62,659 nt of DNA from contig CAZACK010000021.1 in NCBI GenBank assembly GCA_964483455.1, forward strand, positions 1 to 62,659. Reading direction: 5' to 3'. This stretch comes from CAYZJD01 sp964483455. Its GTDB lineage: Bacteria > Acidobacteriota > Terriglobia > Bryobacterales > Bryobacteraceae. Under the pieces are notes generated by a model. That model did not search any database and had not been told where the DNA came from. It was given only the letters and a program-made list of their open reading frames with translations. The translations under genes were made by a program, and so were the position numbers. Below, one piece after another: positions 8,556-16,273 of the stretch (its first letter is position 1; every line of letters begins with the position of its first letter).

Positions 8556-9800
8556 CTATTCGTAACGGAGGGCGACCACAGGGTCCAGCCGCGCCGCCTT
8601 GGTCGCCGGCCACACGCCGAAGAACAGCCCCACGCCAACCGACACGGCGATCCCCATGATCACCGTCCACAGCGGCACCGAGGTCGGCAGGCTCGGAAAG
8701 ACCATGCGCGAGCCGAGCGAGATCAGCCATCCGAAGAACATGCCCAGGAGCCCGCCAAGCGCCGTCAGCACCACCGCCTCGGTCAGGAACTGGGCCACGA
8801 TGTCGCTGCGCTTGGCGCCGACCGCCTTGCGCACGCCGATCTCCCGGGTCCGTTCCGTCACCGAAACCAGCATGATGTTCATGACGCCGACGCCGCCCAC
8901 CAGCAGCCCGATCGAGCTCAGCACAACCATCACCAGCGCCACCATGGCGGTGATCTTGTGGAAGTCCTCGAGCATCTGCTGGCCGGTGGACATCCAGAAG
9001 TTGTCCGGCTTGTCGTGCGGCACGCGCCGCTCCTGCCGTAGCACGACCTTCGTTTCGTCCAGGGCCTTGTTGACCATGCCCGGCTGCGCGACCACCACCA
9101 GCATGTGCTCCTTGGCATTGGGGAACATCTTGCGCATCGTGAAATACGGCAGCAGGAATCGCTTGTCTTCCTGGCCGGGGAACGAGAACGACGGCCGCCC
9201 CATCACGCCGACGATCTCGAACATGTGCCCGTTGACCTCGATCCACTTGCCGATGGGATCCACGTTCGGGAACCAGGCCTTCTGGACGTCCTCGCCGATG
9301 ACGATCACCGGCCGCCGCTGCATGCTCTCGACGTCGGTGAAGAAGCGGCCGTACTTCATCCGCTCGGTGCCGCCGACGGCGTAGCTCTCCTCCGTTCCGG
9401 CGAACTCGATTTCGTACATGTCGTTGGCCTTGTAGCGGGCGCGGTCGAGACCGCGGAACATGTTCGGGCTGAACAGCCAGGGCGCCACGTGGGCCACCGA
9501 CGGGCACCGCTCCCGGATCGCTCGGGCGTTCTCCCACGTCAGCGGCTTTCGGATCCATTCCTCGTGGGTGATATGGCCGCGGAAACCGAAGTTGAACTTA
9601 AACACCATGATCGTGTCCGGCCCGAAAGCCTTGGTGATGTTCGTGATCGCGCCGTCCACGCCGGTGATGATCGAGCCGACGGCAATCACCGTTCCGGTGC
9701 CGATGATGACCCCCAGCACGGTCAGCAGGCTGCGCAGTTTGTGCTCGCGGATGGTGGCCAGCGCCATCCGCACCGCCGAAAGCACCTCCGACCAGCTCAT
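8556..9800 (-). CDS. MacB-type ABC transporter permease
   Basis: This 414-residue protein has the MacB/FtsX permease layout: an N-terminal membrane helix (SLLTVLGVIIGTGTVIAVGSI, about 24-44), a large periplasmic MacB_PCD domain, and three C-terminal helices. The C-terminal part includes the conserved ERTREIGVRKAVGAKRSDI (about 317-335) and ends with VALRYE. Its ATG overlaps the stop of the upstream paralogue by 4 bp (ATGA), so the two are translationally coupled. MacB-type permeases pair with an ATPase to export lipoproteins, antibiotics or peptides. No ATP-binding gene is nearby, so the ATPase must be encoded elsewhere. Confidence 0.93.
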   Translation of the reverse strand: MSWSEVLSAVRMALATIREHKLRSLLTVLGVIIGTGTVIAVGSIITGVDGAITNITKAFGPDTIMVFKFNFGFRGHITHEEWIRKPLTWENARAIRERCPSVAHVAPWLFSPNMFRGLDRARYKANDMYEIEFAGTEESYAVGGTERMKYGRFFTDVESMQRRPVIVIGEDVQKAWFPNVDPIGKWIEVNGHMFEIVGVMGRPSFSFPGQEDKRFLLPYFTMRKMFPNAKEHMLVVVAQPGMVNKALDETKVVLRQERRVPHDKPDNFWMSTGQQMLEDFHKITAMVALVMVVLSSIGLLVGGVGVMNIMLVSVTERTREIGVRKAVGAKRSDIVAQFLTEAVVLTALGGLLGMFFGWLISLGSRMVFPSLPTSVPLWTVIMGIAVSVGVGLFFGVWPATKAARLDPVVALRYE

Positions 9801-11122
9801 GTCTCCACCCTCAACGCCTCAATCGGGTCCATCTTCGCCGCCCGCTGCGCCGGATACAGCCCGAAGAAAAGGCCTACCGCCGCCGAAAGCCCTGTTCCCA
9901 GCACGACCGCCGTCGCCGGCAGCGCCATCGGCACCGGCGTGTAGCTTCGCACCACGATGGCGATGGCCCAGGCCAGCAGCACGCCGATCACGCCGCCAGC
10001 GGCCGACAGCATCGACGATTCCACCAGAAACTGGTTCAGGATATCCTGCCGCCGGGCGCCCACCGACTTGCGGATGCCGATCTCGTGCGTCCGCTCCGTC
10101 ACGACCGCCAGCATGATGTTCATGATCACCACGCCGCCCACCACCATGAACACCGATACCACCGCCACCGCCGTCGAGGCGATCACCTTGGTGAGCTGGT
10201 TCCAGGCGTCCACCAGCGTGTCCGAGCCGAACATGCTGAAGTTGTCTTCCTCGTTCGGCTTCAAGCCCCTGTAGGCGCGCAACAGCATGCGCACCTCGTC
10301 CTGCGCCTGGTTGTAATGTGCCTGGTCGATCGATAGCGCGTTGAACCCGAGACCCATTCTCGATCCGTACATCTTGAAGAAGGTGTCGACCGGGATCATC
10401 ACGAAGTTGTCGCGCGACTGGCCGAACACCGAGCCTTGCGCCTTGGCCACGCCAACCACCGTGAACGGGATGCCGTTGAGCTGGATCGTTTTCCCGATCG
10501 GGTCCACGCCCTCGAAAAAGCGCTGCTGCAAGTCGGCGCCGATGAAGACGACGTTGACCCGCTTCCGATTTTCCGCGTCGGTAATAAAGCGGCCCATCGC
10601 GGTCTGGGTGTTGGTGATCACCCCCATGTTGGAAGTGACTCCCCGCATGCCGATATCCTCCACCGAGTCGTTCCCATAGCGGACCGACACGCCCCTCCAG
10701 GCTTCCATGCCGATCTCGCGGACCAGGGTCACTTTGGACCGCAGGAAATCGTACTCGTCGACGGTCAGCTCGGGGTTGCGCCGTCGCATCTCCAGGTACT
10801 TCTTCGGATCCCACTGGCCGATCATCGCCAGCCGCCGGACGCGGAACCCGTCGGCGCCCATGTCCGACACCTGGGTGGCGATGTACTGGTCCATGCCTTC
10901 GATGACCGCCATCACCGCGATCAGCGTGGTGGTGGCCAGGATGATTCCGAGCAGCGTGAGGAAGCTGCGAAGCTTGCTGGAGCGCAGGGAGCCGGCGGCC
11001 ACGACGACGCCCTCGGTGAAAGACGCACTCGTCCTCATTCTCAATAGTTGACGAGCGTCCCCCTGCATTTGTTCCGTCCAAGCCCGATTCCAGGCGGGCC
11101 GGCGCTGCCTCGCCTCATTCAT
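9797..11122 (-). CDS. MacB-type ABC transporter permease (upstream partner)
   Basis: A paralogue of the next gene, 441 residues. It has an N-terminal helix (KLRSFLTLLGIILATTTLIAV), a periplasmic domain with the TVVGVAKAQGSVFG segment, and the C-terminal ERTHEIGIRKSVGARRQDI motif followed by two helices, ending PIEALRVET. The ATG at 11122 has TATTCT 6 nt upstream, suggesting a leaderless start. An internal ATG at 11038 would give the more usual short cytoplasmic N-terminus and is an alternative. The two coupled permeases probably form a heterodimer. The missing ATPase leaves the substrate unknown. Confidence 0.92.
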   Translation of the reverse strand: MNEARQRRPAWNRAWTEQMQGDARQLLRMRTSASFTEGVVVAAGSLRSSKLRSFLTLLGIILATTTLIAVMAVIEGMDQYIATQVSDMGADGFRVRRLAMIGQWDPKKYLEMRRRNPELTVDEYDFLRSKVTLVREIGMEAWRGVSVRYGNDSVEDIGMRGVTSNMGVITNTQTAMGRFITDAENRKRVNVVFIGADLQQRFFEGVDPIGKTIQLNGIPFTVVGVAKAQGSVFGQSRDNFVMIPVDTFFKMYGSRMGLGFNALSIDQAHYNQAQDEVRMLLRAYRGLKPNEEDNFSMFGSDTLVDAWNQLTKVIASTAVAVVSVFMVVGGVVIMNIMLAVVTERTHEIGIRKSVGARRQDILNQFLVESSMLSAAGGVIGVLLAWAIAIVVRSYTPVPMALPATAVVLGTGLSAAVGLFFGLYPAQRAAKMDPIEALRVET

Positions 11123-11156
11123 TGAGAATAGCAGGGAGGAGGGTGGGCCAAAGCCG

Positions 11157-12155
11157 ATGAAACAACGCGACTTCCATTCGGTGGATCTCGATCTGCCAGT
11201 CGCCTCCCTGAGCCGTGGCGATTTCGTCCGCCTGCTGGCGGCTGAAACGGTCGGCGAAGCGCTGATCCGGCTGCGCGCCGAGTCAGTCGGAGAACGAGTG
11301 GTCTACTTCTACGTCACCGATGACGACGGCCGCCTGCGAGGGGTTGTTCCGGTACGCCGCCTCTTGCTGGCGCAGCCGGAATCGCCTATCGGCTCGATCA
11401 TGGTGCAACCCGTGGTGTCGGTTCCGGCGCGGGCAACTCTCGGGGAGGCCCTGCATGCTTTCAACCAGCGGCGTCTGCTGGCTCTGCCCGTGGTAGACGA
11501 CCAGGGACGATTGGCCGGCGTCCTCGACCTGGTTGAGTACAGCGGAGAAGCCATCGATTTTGAGCGCCACGAGGCGGCCCAAAATCTCTTCCAACTCGTC
11601 GGCATTCACGTCGAGCAGGCGGGAGTCGGCGGGCTGTGGGACGGGTTTCGACGGCGGTTTCTGTGGCTGCCCGCGAGCATCGCCGGAGGCGTGGCGGCGG
11701 CCCTGCTTACCGGCGCCTTTGATCTGCTGCTTCGTCAGGTTGTGGTGCTGGCGTTCTTCATTCCGGTGGTTCTCGCCGTCCCGGAGAGCATCGCGATGCA
11801 ATCGGTGACGATCGGTCTACACCGGATCCAACTGTCGGCGCTGCGCCTTCCCCGAGACACCCGCGGCCTGTGGACGGAACTGAAGGTCGGAGGGCTACTT
11901 GGGCTGGCATCGGGACTCATCGCCGGCCATGTCGCCTGGCTGTGGCTGAAGGCGCCGGTGGTTGGCTTCATCGTCGCGGCGGCCATTTGGGCTGGTTCCG
12001 CCGCCGGCGCCGTCGTCGGACTGGCGATGCCGCGTTTCGTCCATCGCGCGAAGCTCGATCCCGCGGTATCGTCGGGTCCCACCGTGCTGGCTCTGGCCGA
12101 CGTGATGACGCTGGCGGTGTACCTGGCTCTCGCTGCGACGTTGCTGGGTGAGTGA
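11157..12155 (+). CDS. MgtE-like magnesium transporter with CBS pair
   Basis: This 332-residue protein has two CBS domains (about 20-135; the second includes PVVDDQGRLAGVLDL). A membrane region from about residue 168 follows, with the MgtE signature area PVVLAVPESIAMQSVTIGL (203-221) and four or five helices. The usual MgtE N domain is absent or very short and the classic GGN motif is replaced by PES, so it is a divergent, short form. Divalent cation uptake gated through the CBS domains is expected. The start has GGAGGAGG somewhat distant upstream. It converges with a GAF-ANTAR gene 4 bp away. Confidence 0.82.
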   Translation: MKQRDFHSVDLDLPVASLSRGDFVRLLAAETVGEALIRLRAESVGERVVYFYVTDDDGRLRGVVPVRRLLLAQPESPIGSIMVQPVVSVPARATLGEALHAFNQRRLLALPVVDDQGRLAGVLDLVEYSGEAIDFERHEAAQNLFQLVGIHVEQAGVGGLWDGFRRRFLWLPASIAGGVAAALLTGAFDLLLRQVVVLAFFIPVVLAVPESIAMQSVTIGLHRIQLSALRLPRDTRGLWTELKVGGLLGLASGLIAGHVAWLWLKAPVVGFIVAAAIWAGSAAGAVVGLAMPRFVHRAKLDPAVSSGPTVLALADVMTLAVYLALAATLLGE

Positions 12156-12159
12156 CGTG

Positions 12160-12918
12160 CTATTTCGCGGCGGCGGATGCCGAGGGCTCCGGCGCTCTTC
12201 CGAGATCGTCCGCTAAGATGATCGCCTCTGCCAGGTCCCGCATCGGCCGCCGAAGCCGGCGACTTTCGTTGCGCAGCCTGAGGTAGGCCTCTTCCTCGGT
12301 CAGGCTGTAGCGGTTCTGCAAAATCCCTTTGGCGCGCTCGATCAGTTTCCGCGCTTCGAGCTGGCGCTTCATCTCCAGGGACTCTTCCAGCAGCCGCGCG
12401 TTCTCCTCGGCCAGCCTCGACCTGGCGATCGCCCCGCCCATCTGCTCGCCGATGAACGCCAGCAGCGCGATCGTGTCGGGAGAATGCTCGCGCGGCTCCT
12501 TGTGGTGTACGTTGATGACGCCGATCACCTGCCCGCCCGATACCAGGGGCACCGAGAGGAAAGCTTCATAGGTGTCCTCGACCAACCCTGGAAATCGCTT
12601 GAAGCGCGGGTCAGCAGAAGCGTTGGAGGAAAGCGCCACCACCGAGTTGTGTTCCGCCACCCAGCCGGTGACGCCCTCGCCCATCCGGATCGACAACCTT
12701 CCCAGCTCGGCTGCGTGCGGAAGCTGCGAGGCGCGCAGGACGATCTCTCCGCTGCCCTCCTCGAGAAGATAGACCAGGCAAGCGTCGCACTCGGTCACCT
12801 GCGCCGCCAAGCCCACCAGCTCGCCGAGCATTTCGTCCAGACCGCGGTCCGAGCTGACGATGCCGCTGACCCTGTGAAGCAAGGCGACCTGAGACACGGA
12901 TACTCCCAAAACCGGCAT
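12160..12918 (-). CDS. GAF-ANTAR RNA-binding antiterminator-type regulator
   Basis: Residues 8-168 form a GAF domain (GEGVTGWVAEH 80-90, then SVPLVSGGQVIGVINVH). Residues 180-238 form an ANTAR domain with ERAKGIL and the EEEAYLRLRNESR motif, ending in a helix. ANTAR domains bind paired hexaloop RNA hairpins and prevent transcription termination; GAF is the sensory part. I chose the ATG at 12918, although a TTG at 12966 extends the frame by 16 residues. The target RNA and ligand are unknown, and no paired ANTAR hairpin is evident next to the gene. Confidence 0.88.
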   Translation of the reverse strand: MPVLGVSVSQVALLHRVSGIVSSDRGLDEMLGELVGLAAQVTECDACLVYLLEEGSGEIVLRASQLPHAAELGRLSIRMGEGVTGWVAEHNSVVALSSNASADPRFKRFPGLVEDTYEAFLSVPLVSGGQVIGVINVHHKEPREHSPDTIALLAFIGEQMGGAIARSRLAEENARLLEESLEMKRQLEARKLIERAKGILQNRYSLTEEEAYLRLRNESRRLRRPMRDLAEAIILADDLGRAPEPSASAAAK

Positions 12919-13095
12919 GCGCCGGAATTCCAGCGTACGGACACAGGCCGTCGCCGGTCCAATCAAAAGTTTCTATCCACCTTATCCAGAGAAATGAGAG
13001 CCCGGGGTGCTATGCTTTTCATAAATCATGGGCCTGACCCCGATCGTGAGCGAGCACATGACCAAGGTCAATCCAGCCCATCAGTTGAGACTCCG

Positions 13096-14820
13096 GTGAA
13101 TTCCGTCAGGCTGCTTGCGTTTATCGCTCTGAGCGCCCCGGCCGGGCGGGCGGACACCCGGTGGGTTTCGATCCAATCGCCTCACTTCGAGCTGCACACC
13201 GATGCCGGCGCCGGCGCCGGGCGGCGGCTGCTCGAGCGCCTGGAACAGGTTCACCGCGTCTTCCGGGGACTGGCGCCGGGAAGCACCGGATCCCCTTTGC
13301 CGGTGCGGGTGTTCCTCTTCCGGTCGAAAGCGGATTTCCGGCCGTTCGCAGCCGGCAAGACGACCGCCGGCTACTTCCAGAACGGATCGGAGCGCAACTA
13401 CATCGTCCTGCGAGATTCCGGGGACGACACCGGACGGATCGTCTGCCACGAGTACGTGCACCTGGTCCTGTATCACACCGGCGCCCGGCTCCCGAGCTGG
13501 CTGGAGGAGGGCACGGCCGAGTTCTATTCGACGATCGAGGCCGCCCCGACGCGGTTGATTGTGGGGCGGGCGATTCCCGGGCACATGCAGGCGCTCGGCC
13601 GTGGCGCCTGGCTGCCGGTGGACGTGCTCGCATCGATCGACAAGAACTCGCCCTACTACAGCAGCCCGGGCAAGTCCAGCGTCTTCTATGCGCAGAGTTG
13701 GGCGTTGGTGCACATGCTCAACCTGTCGCCGGCATATCGGGAGGGCACTCCCAAGTTCGCGGGGCTGCTTGAGGACGGCATGCCGGTGGTGGAGGCATTC
13801 CGGCAAGCCTACGGCAAGTCCCTGGCGGCCGCGTTGGACGACCTTGCACGGTATGTCGCCTCCGGGAGTCTGCCGGTCGTCGAGCTCGATCCTCCGCCAA
13901 CCGAGGATCTGCGGATTTCGCCGCCCACGCCGCTGGCCGATGTCGAGGCCCGGCTGGCGAAGTCCGAATTGCTCCTTGAGACGGGCGCGGGGGACGCCGC
14001 AGAAGCCGAGTATCGCCGGATCGCCCGCGAGCACGCCGGGAAGGCTGAAGTCGAAACCTCTCTCGGAACCCTGGCGCTGAGCCGCCGCGAGCACGCGGAG
14101 GCCCGCCGCCACCTGGAGCGCGCCATCGGGCTCGGCAGCCGCGACTCGCGCACATATCTCGAGTATGCGATGTTGCTGCGCGATACCGGCGGGGACAGCG
14201 AGGCGGTCTTGCGGAACCTGCGGGAGGCGGTTTCTTTGAATCCGCGGCACGCCGACGCGCAGTTCCTGCTGGGCACGCTGCTGGCCACCGCCGGCCGATA
14301 TGAAGAGGCCATCCAGCACCTGGAACTGGCGGCCTCTGTCTTACCCCGGCGCCCCCATTACTGGCATGCGCTGGCTCTGTCCTGCCATCGTGCGGGGCGC
14401 GCCGAGCAAGCCCTCCGGGCGGCGCGGCGCGCCTTGCAGGCGGCCGTTACTCCGCAGGAGACCGAAATGGCGATCGCCGCCATCCGGCTCGCCGAAACGC
14501 CGCCGGCGGTATCGCCCGGCAAGCGCCCCGACGTCCTCGTCCCGGAAAGCTGGCTGCCAAAGCGCGGGGACAGCCGGCTGGAAGGCATGATCGAGCGTGT
14601 CGATTGCCTGGGGAACGCCGCGCGATTTCACATCCGCGAGGGCGACCGGATCACCAGGCTGTATTTGGCCGATCCGCGGCGGCTCCAATCCACGGGGATG
14701 CAGACCTTCGAGTTCCGCTGCGGCCCGATGAAGCCAGCGCCGGTCGTCGCTGAGTTCAACGCCCGGCCCGACCCGAAACTCGGCACGGCTGGAGACCTCG
14801 TCACACTCGATTTCAAATAG
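13096..14820 (+). CDS. Secreted gluzincin-like (HEYVH) protein with TPR repeats
   Basis: With the GTG at 13096 the protein has 574 residues and a clean signal peptide (LLAFIALSAPAGRA). It carries the zinc-peptidase motif HEYVH at 118-122 and WLEEGTAEF at 135-143, which supplies the third ligand glutamate, as in peptidase MA-like gluzincins. Residues about 300-490 are TPR-type helical repeats (for example AQFLLGTLLATAGRYEEAIQHLELA), followed by a small C-terminal domain. The frame extends upstream without a plausible RBS. A shorter paralogue follows 280 bp downstream. Acidobacteria carry many such proteins; substrates are unknown. Confidence 0.85.
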   Translation: MNSVRLLAFIALSAPAGRADTRWVSIQSPHFELHTDAGAGAGRRLLERLEQVHRVFRGLAPGSTGSPLPVRVFLFRSKADFRPFAAGKTTAGYFQNGSERNYIVLRDSGDDTGRIVCHEYVHLVLYHTGARLPSWLEEGTAEFYSTIEAAPTRLIVGRAIPGHMQALGRGAWLPVDVLASIDKNSPYYSSPGKSSVFYAQSWALVHMLNLSPAYREGTPKFAGLLEDGMPVVEAFRQAYGKSLAAALDDLARYVASGSLPVVELDPPPTEDLRISPPTPLADVEARLAKSELLLETGAGDAAEAEYRRIAREHAGKAEVETSLGTLALSRREHAEARRHLERAIGLGSRDSRTYLEYAMLLRDTGGDSEAVLRNLREAVSLNPRHADAQFLLGTLLATAGRYEEAIQHLELAASVLPRRPHYWHALALSCHRAGRAEQALRAARRALQAAVTPQETEMAIAAIRLAETPPAVSPGKRPDVLVPESWLPKRGDSRLEGMIERVDCLGNAARFHIREGDRITRLYLADPRRLQSTGMQTFEFRCGPMKPAPVVAEFNARPDPKLGTAGDLVTLDFK

Positions 14821-14934
14821 AGCACAGTTATGTGAAAACGTAGAAATGCTCTACCAATATCCGTAATCAAACGTGCTTCAAGAAATATACCGTGATTCAT
14901 TCCGATTCAATGTAATTCAAACTTGATCAACAGA

Positions 14935-15090
14935 TGTTATGGTCCTACGCTTCCGTAAGTACCAGGGCAAAAGACCAAGCATGGGGGTAAAAGCCCCAGG
15001 ACCCTCTTCCTCACTCATGCTCCTGACCTGAATCCGCAAGACTTGTCCCCTGGCCCTTTGCTTGCCAAGGAAACCGCAAGCCAGTACCCA
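14935..15090 (+). other. Possible structured leader upstream of second gluzincin gene
   Basis: The AT-rich start of this intergenic space gives way to a segment with nested pairing: GGGG-taaaa-GCCCC at about 14984-14997, and AGCATG pairing with CATGCT around it. An AGGGCAAAA string precedes it. It vaguely recalls GEMM-I (c-di-GMP) riboswitch pieces, but the GAAA-tetraloop stem and the other core parts are missing, so I do not call a riboswitch. Confidence 0.25.
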
Positions 15091-15102
15091 CGGAAGGAAG
15101 CG

Positions 15103-16032
15103 ATGGAAGTGTGCCAACTCCTCCGGCGGCGGTCCGCGTGGAAGGCCTGGATGGCGCTGTTCGCCGCGGCGGCCCCGCTGGCGGCTGAGAGTCCGTGGCT
15201 GAGGCTGGCCACCTCTCGCTTCGAGCTCTACACAAACGCCGGCGATAAGATCGGCCGGGAGACTCTCGTCCTTTTCGAGCAGGCCCACCGGGCCGTGACC
15301 GCGGGTTCCGGGATCGCCACGCGAGCGACGACGCCGTTGCGCATCTTCCTGTTCCGCTCGTCTGGGGATTTCGCGCCCTACCGCTCCACGGAAACGGCCC
15401 TCGGCTACTACCTGCACGGCCGGAGTCGAGATTACGTTGCGATCCGCTACTCCGGCCGGTCCACGTCCCGGATCATTTTTCATGAGTATGTCCACGCCGT
15501 CCTAAACCCTCTTCGCACTAACCTGCCGCACTGGTTCGAGGAGGGCACGGCGGAGTTCTACTCGACGACCGTCACTGACGGCGTCCGGCTGTACGCCGGC
15601 GTTCCCGCCAGGGATCATTTGAAGACCCTGGGGGCAGTGCCCCTGCTAGCCGCCGAGACGTTTCTGCATGCCGGCCGGCAGGCGTTCCTGTACAGTGAAC
15701 GGGAACAGGCCGGAGTCTACTACTCGCAAAGCTGGGGGCTGATTCACATGCTGACGATGGCGCCCGGCTATCGGGAGAGGTTCCCGCACTTTGTGGCGCT
15801 GCTGAACCGGAAGGTCCCGCAGGAGAAGGCGTTTGCGCTTGCCTTCGGGAAAGACCCGCGGAGTGTCCTCGAGGACATGTCGGCCTATGTCCGCTCCGGC
15901 CGGCTGCAAAGCCTGGCCTTGAGCGCCGAGCCTGCGCGATTCGTCCGAATCTCCAAGGCCAGCGTCCTGCCGGCAGAGGATATGGAGCCGGTGCTCCAGG
16001 AACTCCTGGAAGAGGTGAACCGGAATCGCTAG
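15103..16032 (+). CDS. Secreted gluzincin-like (HEYVH) protein, short paralogue
   Basis: The ATG at 15103 lies behind GGAAGGAAGCG and gives 309 residues with a signal peptide (WMALFAAAAPLAAES). The core matches the upstream protein segment by segment: RIFLFRSSGDF, HEYVH (127-131), WFEEGTAEFYST (144-155) and YYSQSWGLIHML. The TPR part is absent; a short helical tail ends it. The two genes are tandem paralogues with intact zinc motifs, so both may be active metallopeptidases or peptidoglycan/protein-binding relatives. The last 4 nt overlap the end of a GH29 remnant on the other strand. Confidence 0.85.
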   Translation: MEVCQLLRRRSAWKAWMALFAAAAPLAAESPWLRLATSRFELYTNAGDKIGRETLVLFEQAHRAVTAGSGIATRATTPLRIFLFRSSGDFAPYRSTETALGYYLHGRSRDYVAIRYSGRSTSRIIFHEYVHAVLNPLRTNLPHWFEEGTAEFYSTTVTDGVRLYAGVPARDHLKTLGAVPLLAAETFLHAGRQAFLYSEREQAGVYYSQSWGLIHMLTMAPGYRERFPHFVALLNRKVPQEKAFALAFGKDPRSVLEDMSAYVRSGRLQSLALSAEPARFVRISKASVLPAEDMEPVLQELLEEVNRNR

Positions 16033-16273
16033 CGAGGGCGGGCCCGAACCTGACGAGAAGTGACGGCTGTTCGGCCGCGCTGGAAATACCACGAGGCAAC
16101 GACACCTCCGGTTGCCTTGGTCAGTGAATCCCAGGAAGCCCGGAACGGCCCTTCGGCCGCGACCCGATCCACTTCCTTCGGAGTGGCTTGGATTCTCTGC
16201 TCGTAAGTTGGGCGGACAGGGCGCCGGCCAGAAGCAGAAGGCCCGCCGCGAATTCCACAGGATTCCTCAACAT
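16029..16273 (-). pseudogene. Remnant of a GH29 alpha-L-fucosidase (signal peptide plus N-terminal start)
   Basis: An ATG at 16273, overlapping the Fkp-like stop, opens a frame with an export signal (FAAGLLLLAGALSAQ). After about 22 codons a one-base discrepancy shifts the recognisable sequence into another frame, which reads YEQRIQATPKEVDRVAAEGP and then FRASWDSL. This is the typical pre-domain run into the first catalytic strand of acidobacterial GH29 fucosidases. It then degenerates and stops at 16029-16031; no catalytic residues remain. The original frame itself ends at 16121 (50 codons). Its position directly behind the Fkp-like gene fits a fucose-use operon that lost its hydrolase. The family call rests on memory of the motif, not on a search. 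Confidence 0.5.

Noticed and set aside
12484..13095. Upstream extension of the TPR gluzincin frame
   Set aside because: It lies opposite the GAF-ANTAR gene and lacks a start with RBS. The signal peptide begins at 13096.
14935..15090. GEMM-I riboswitch
   Set aside because: Only the AGGGCAAA-like string and one hairpin match. The tetraloop stem and the GGACGCAAAGCC core are missing.
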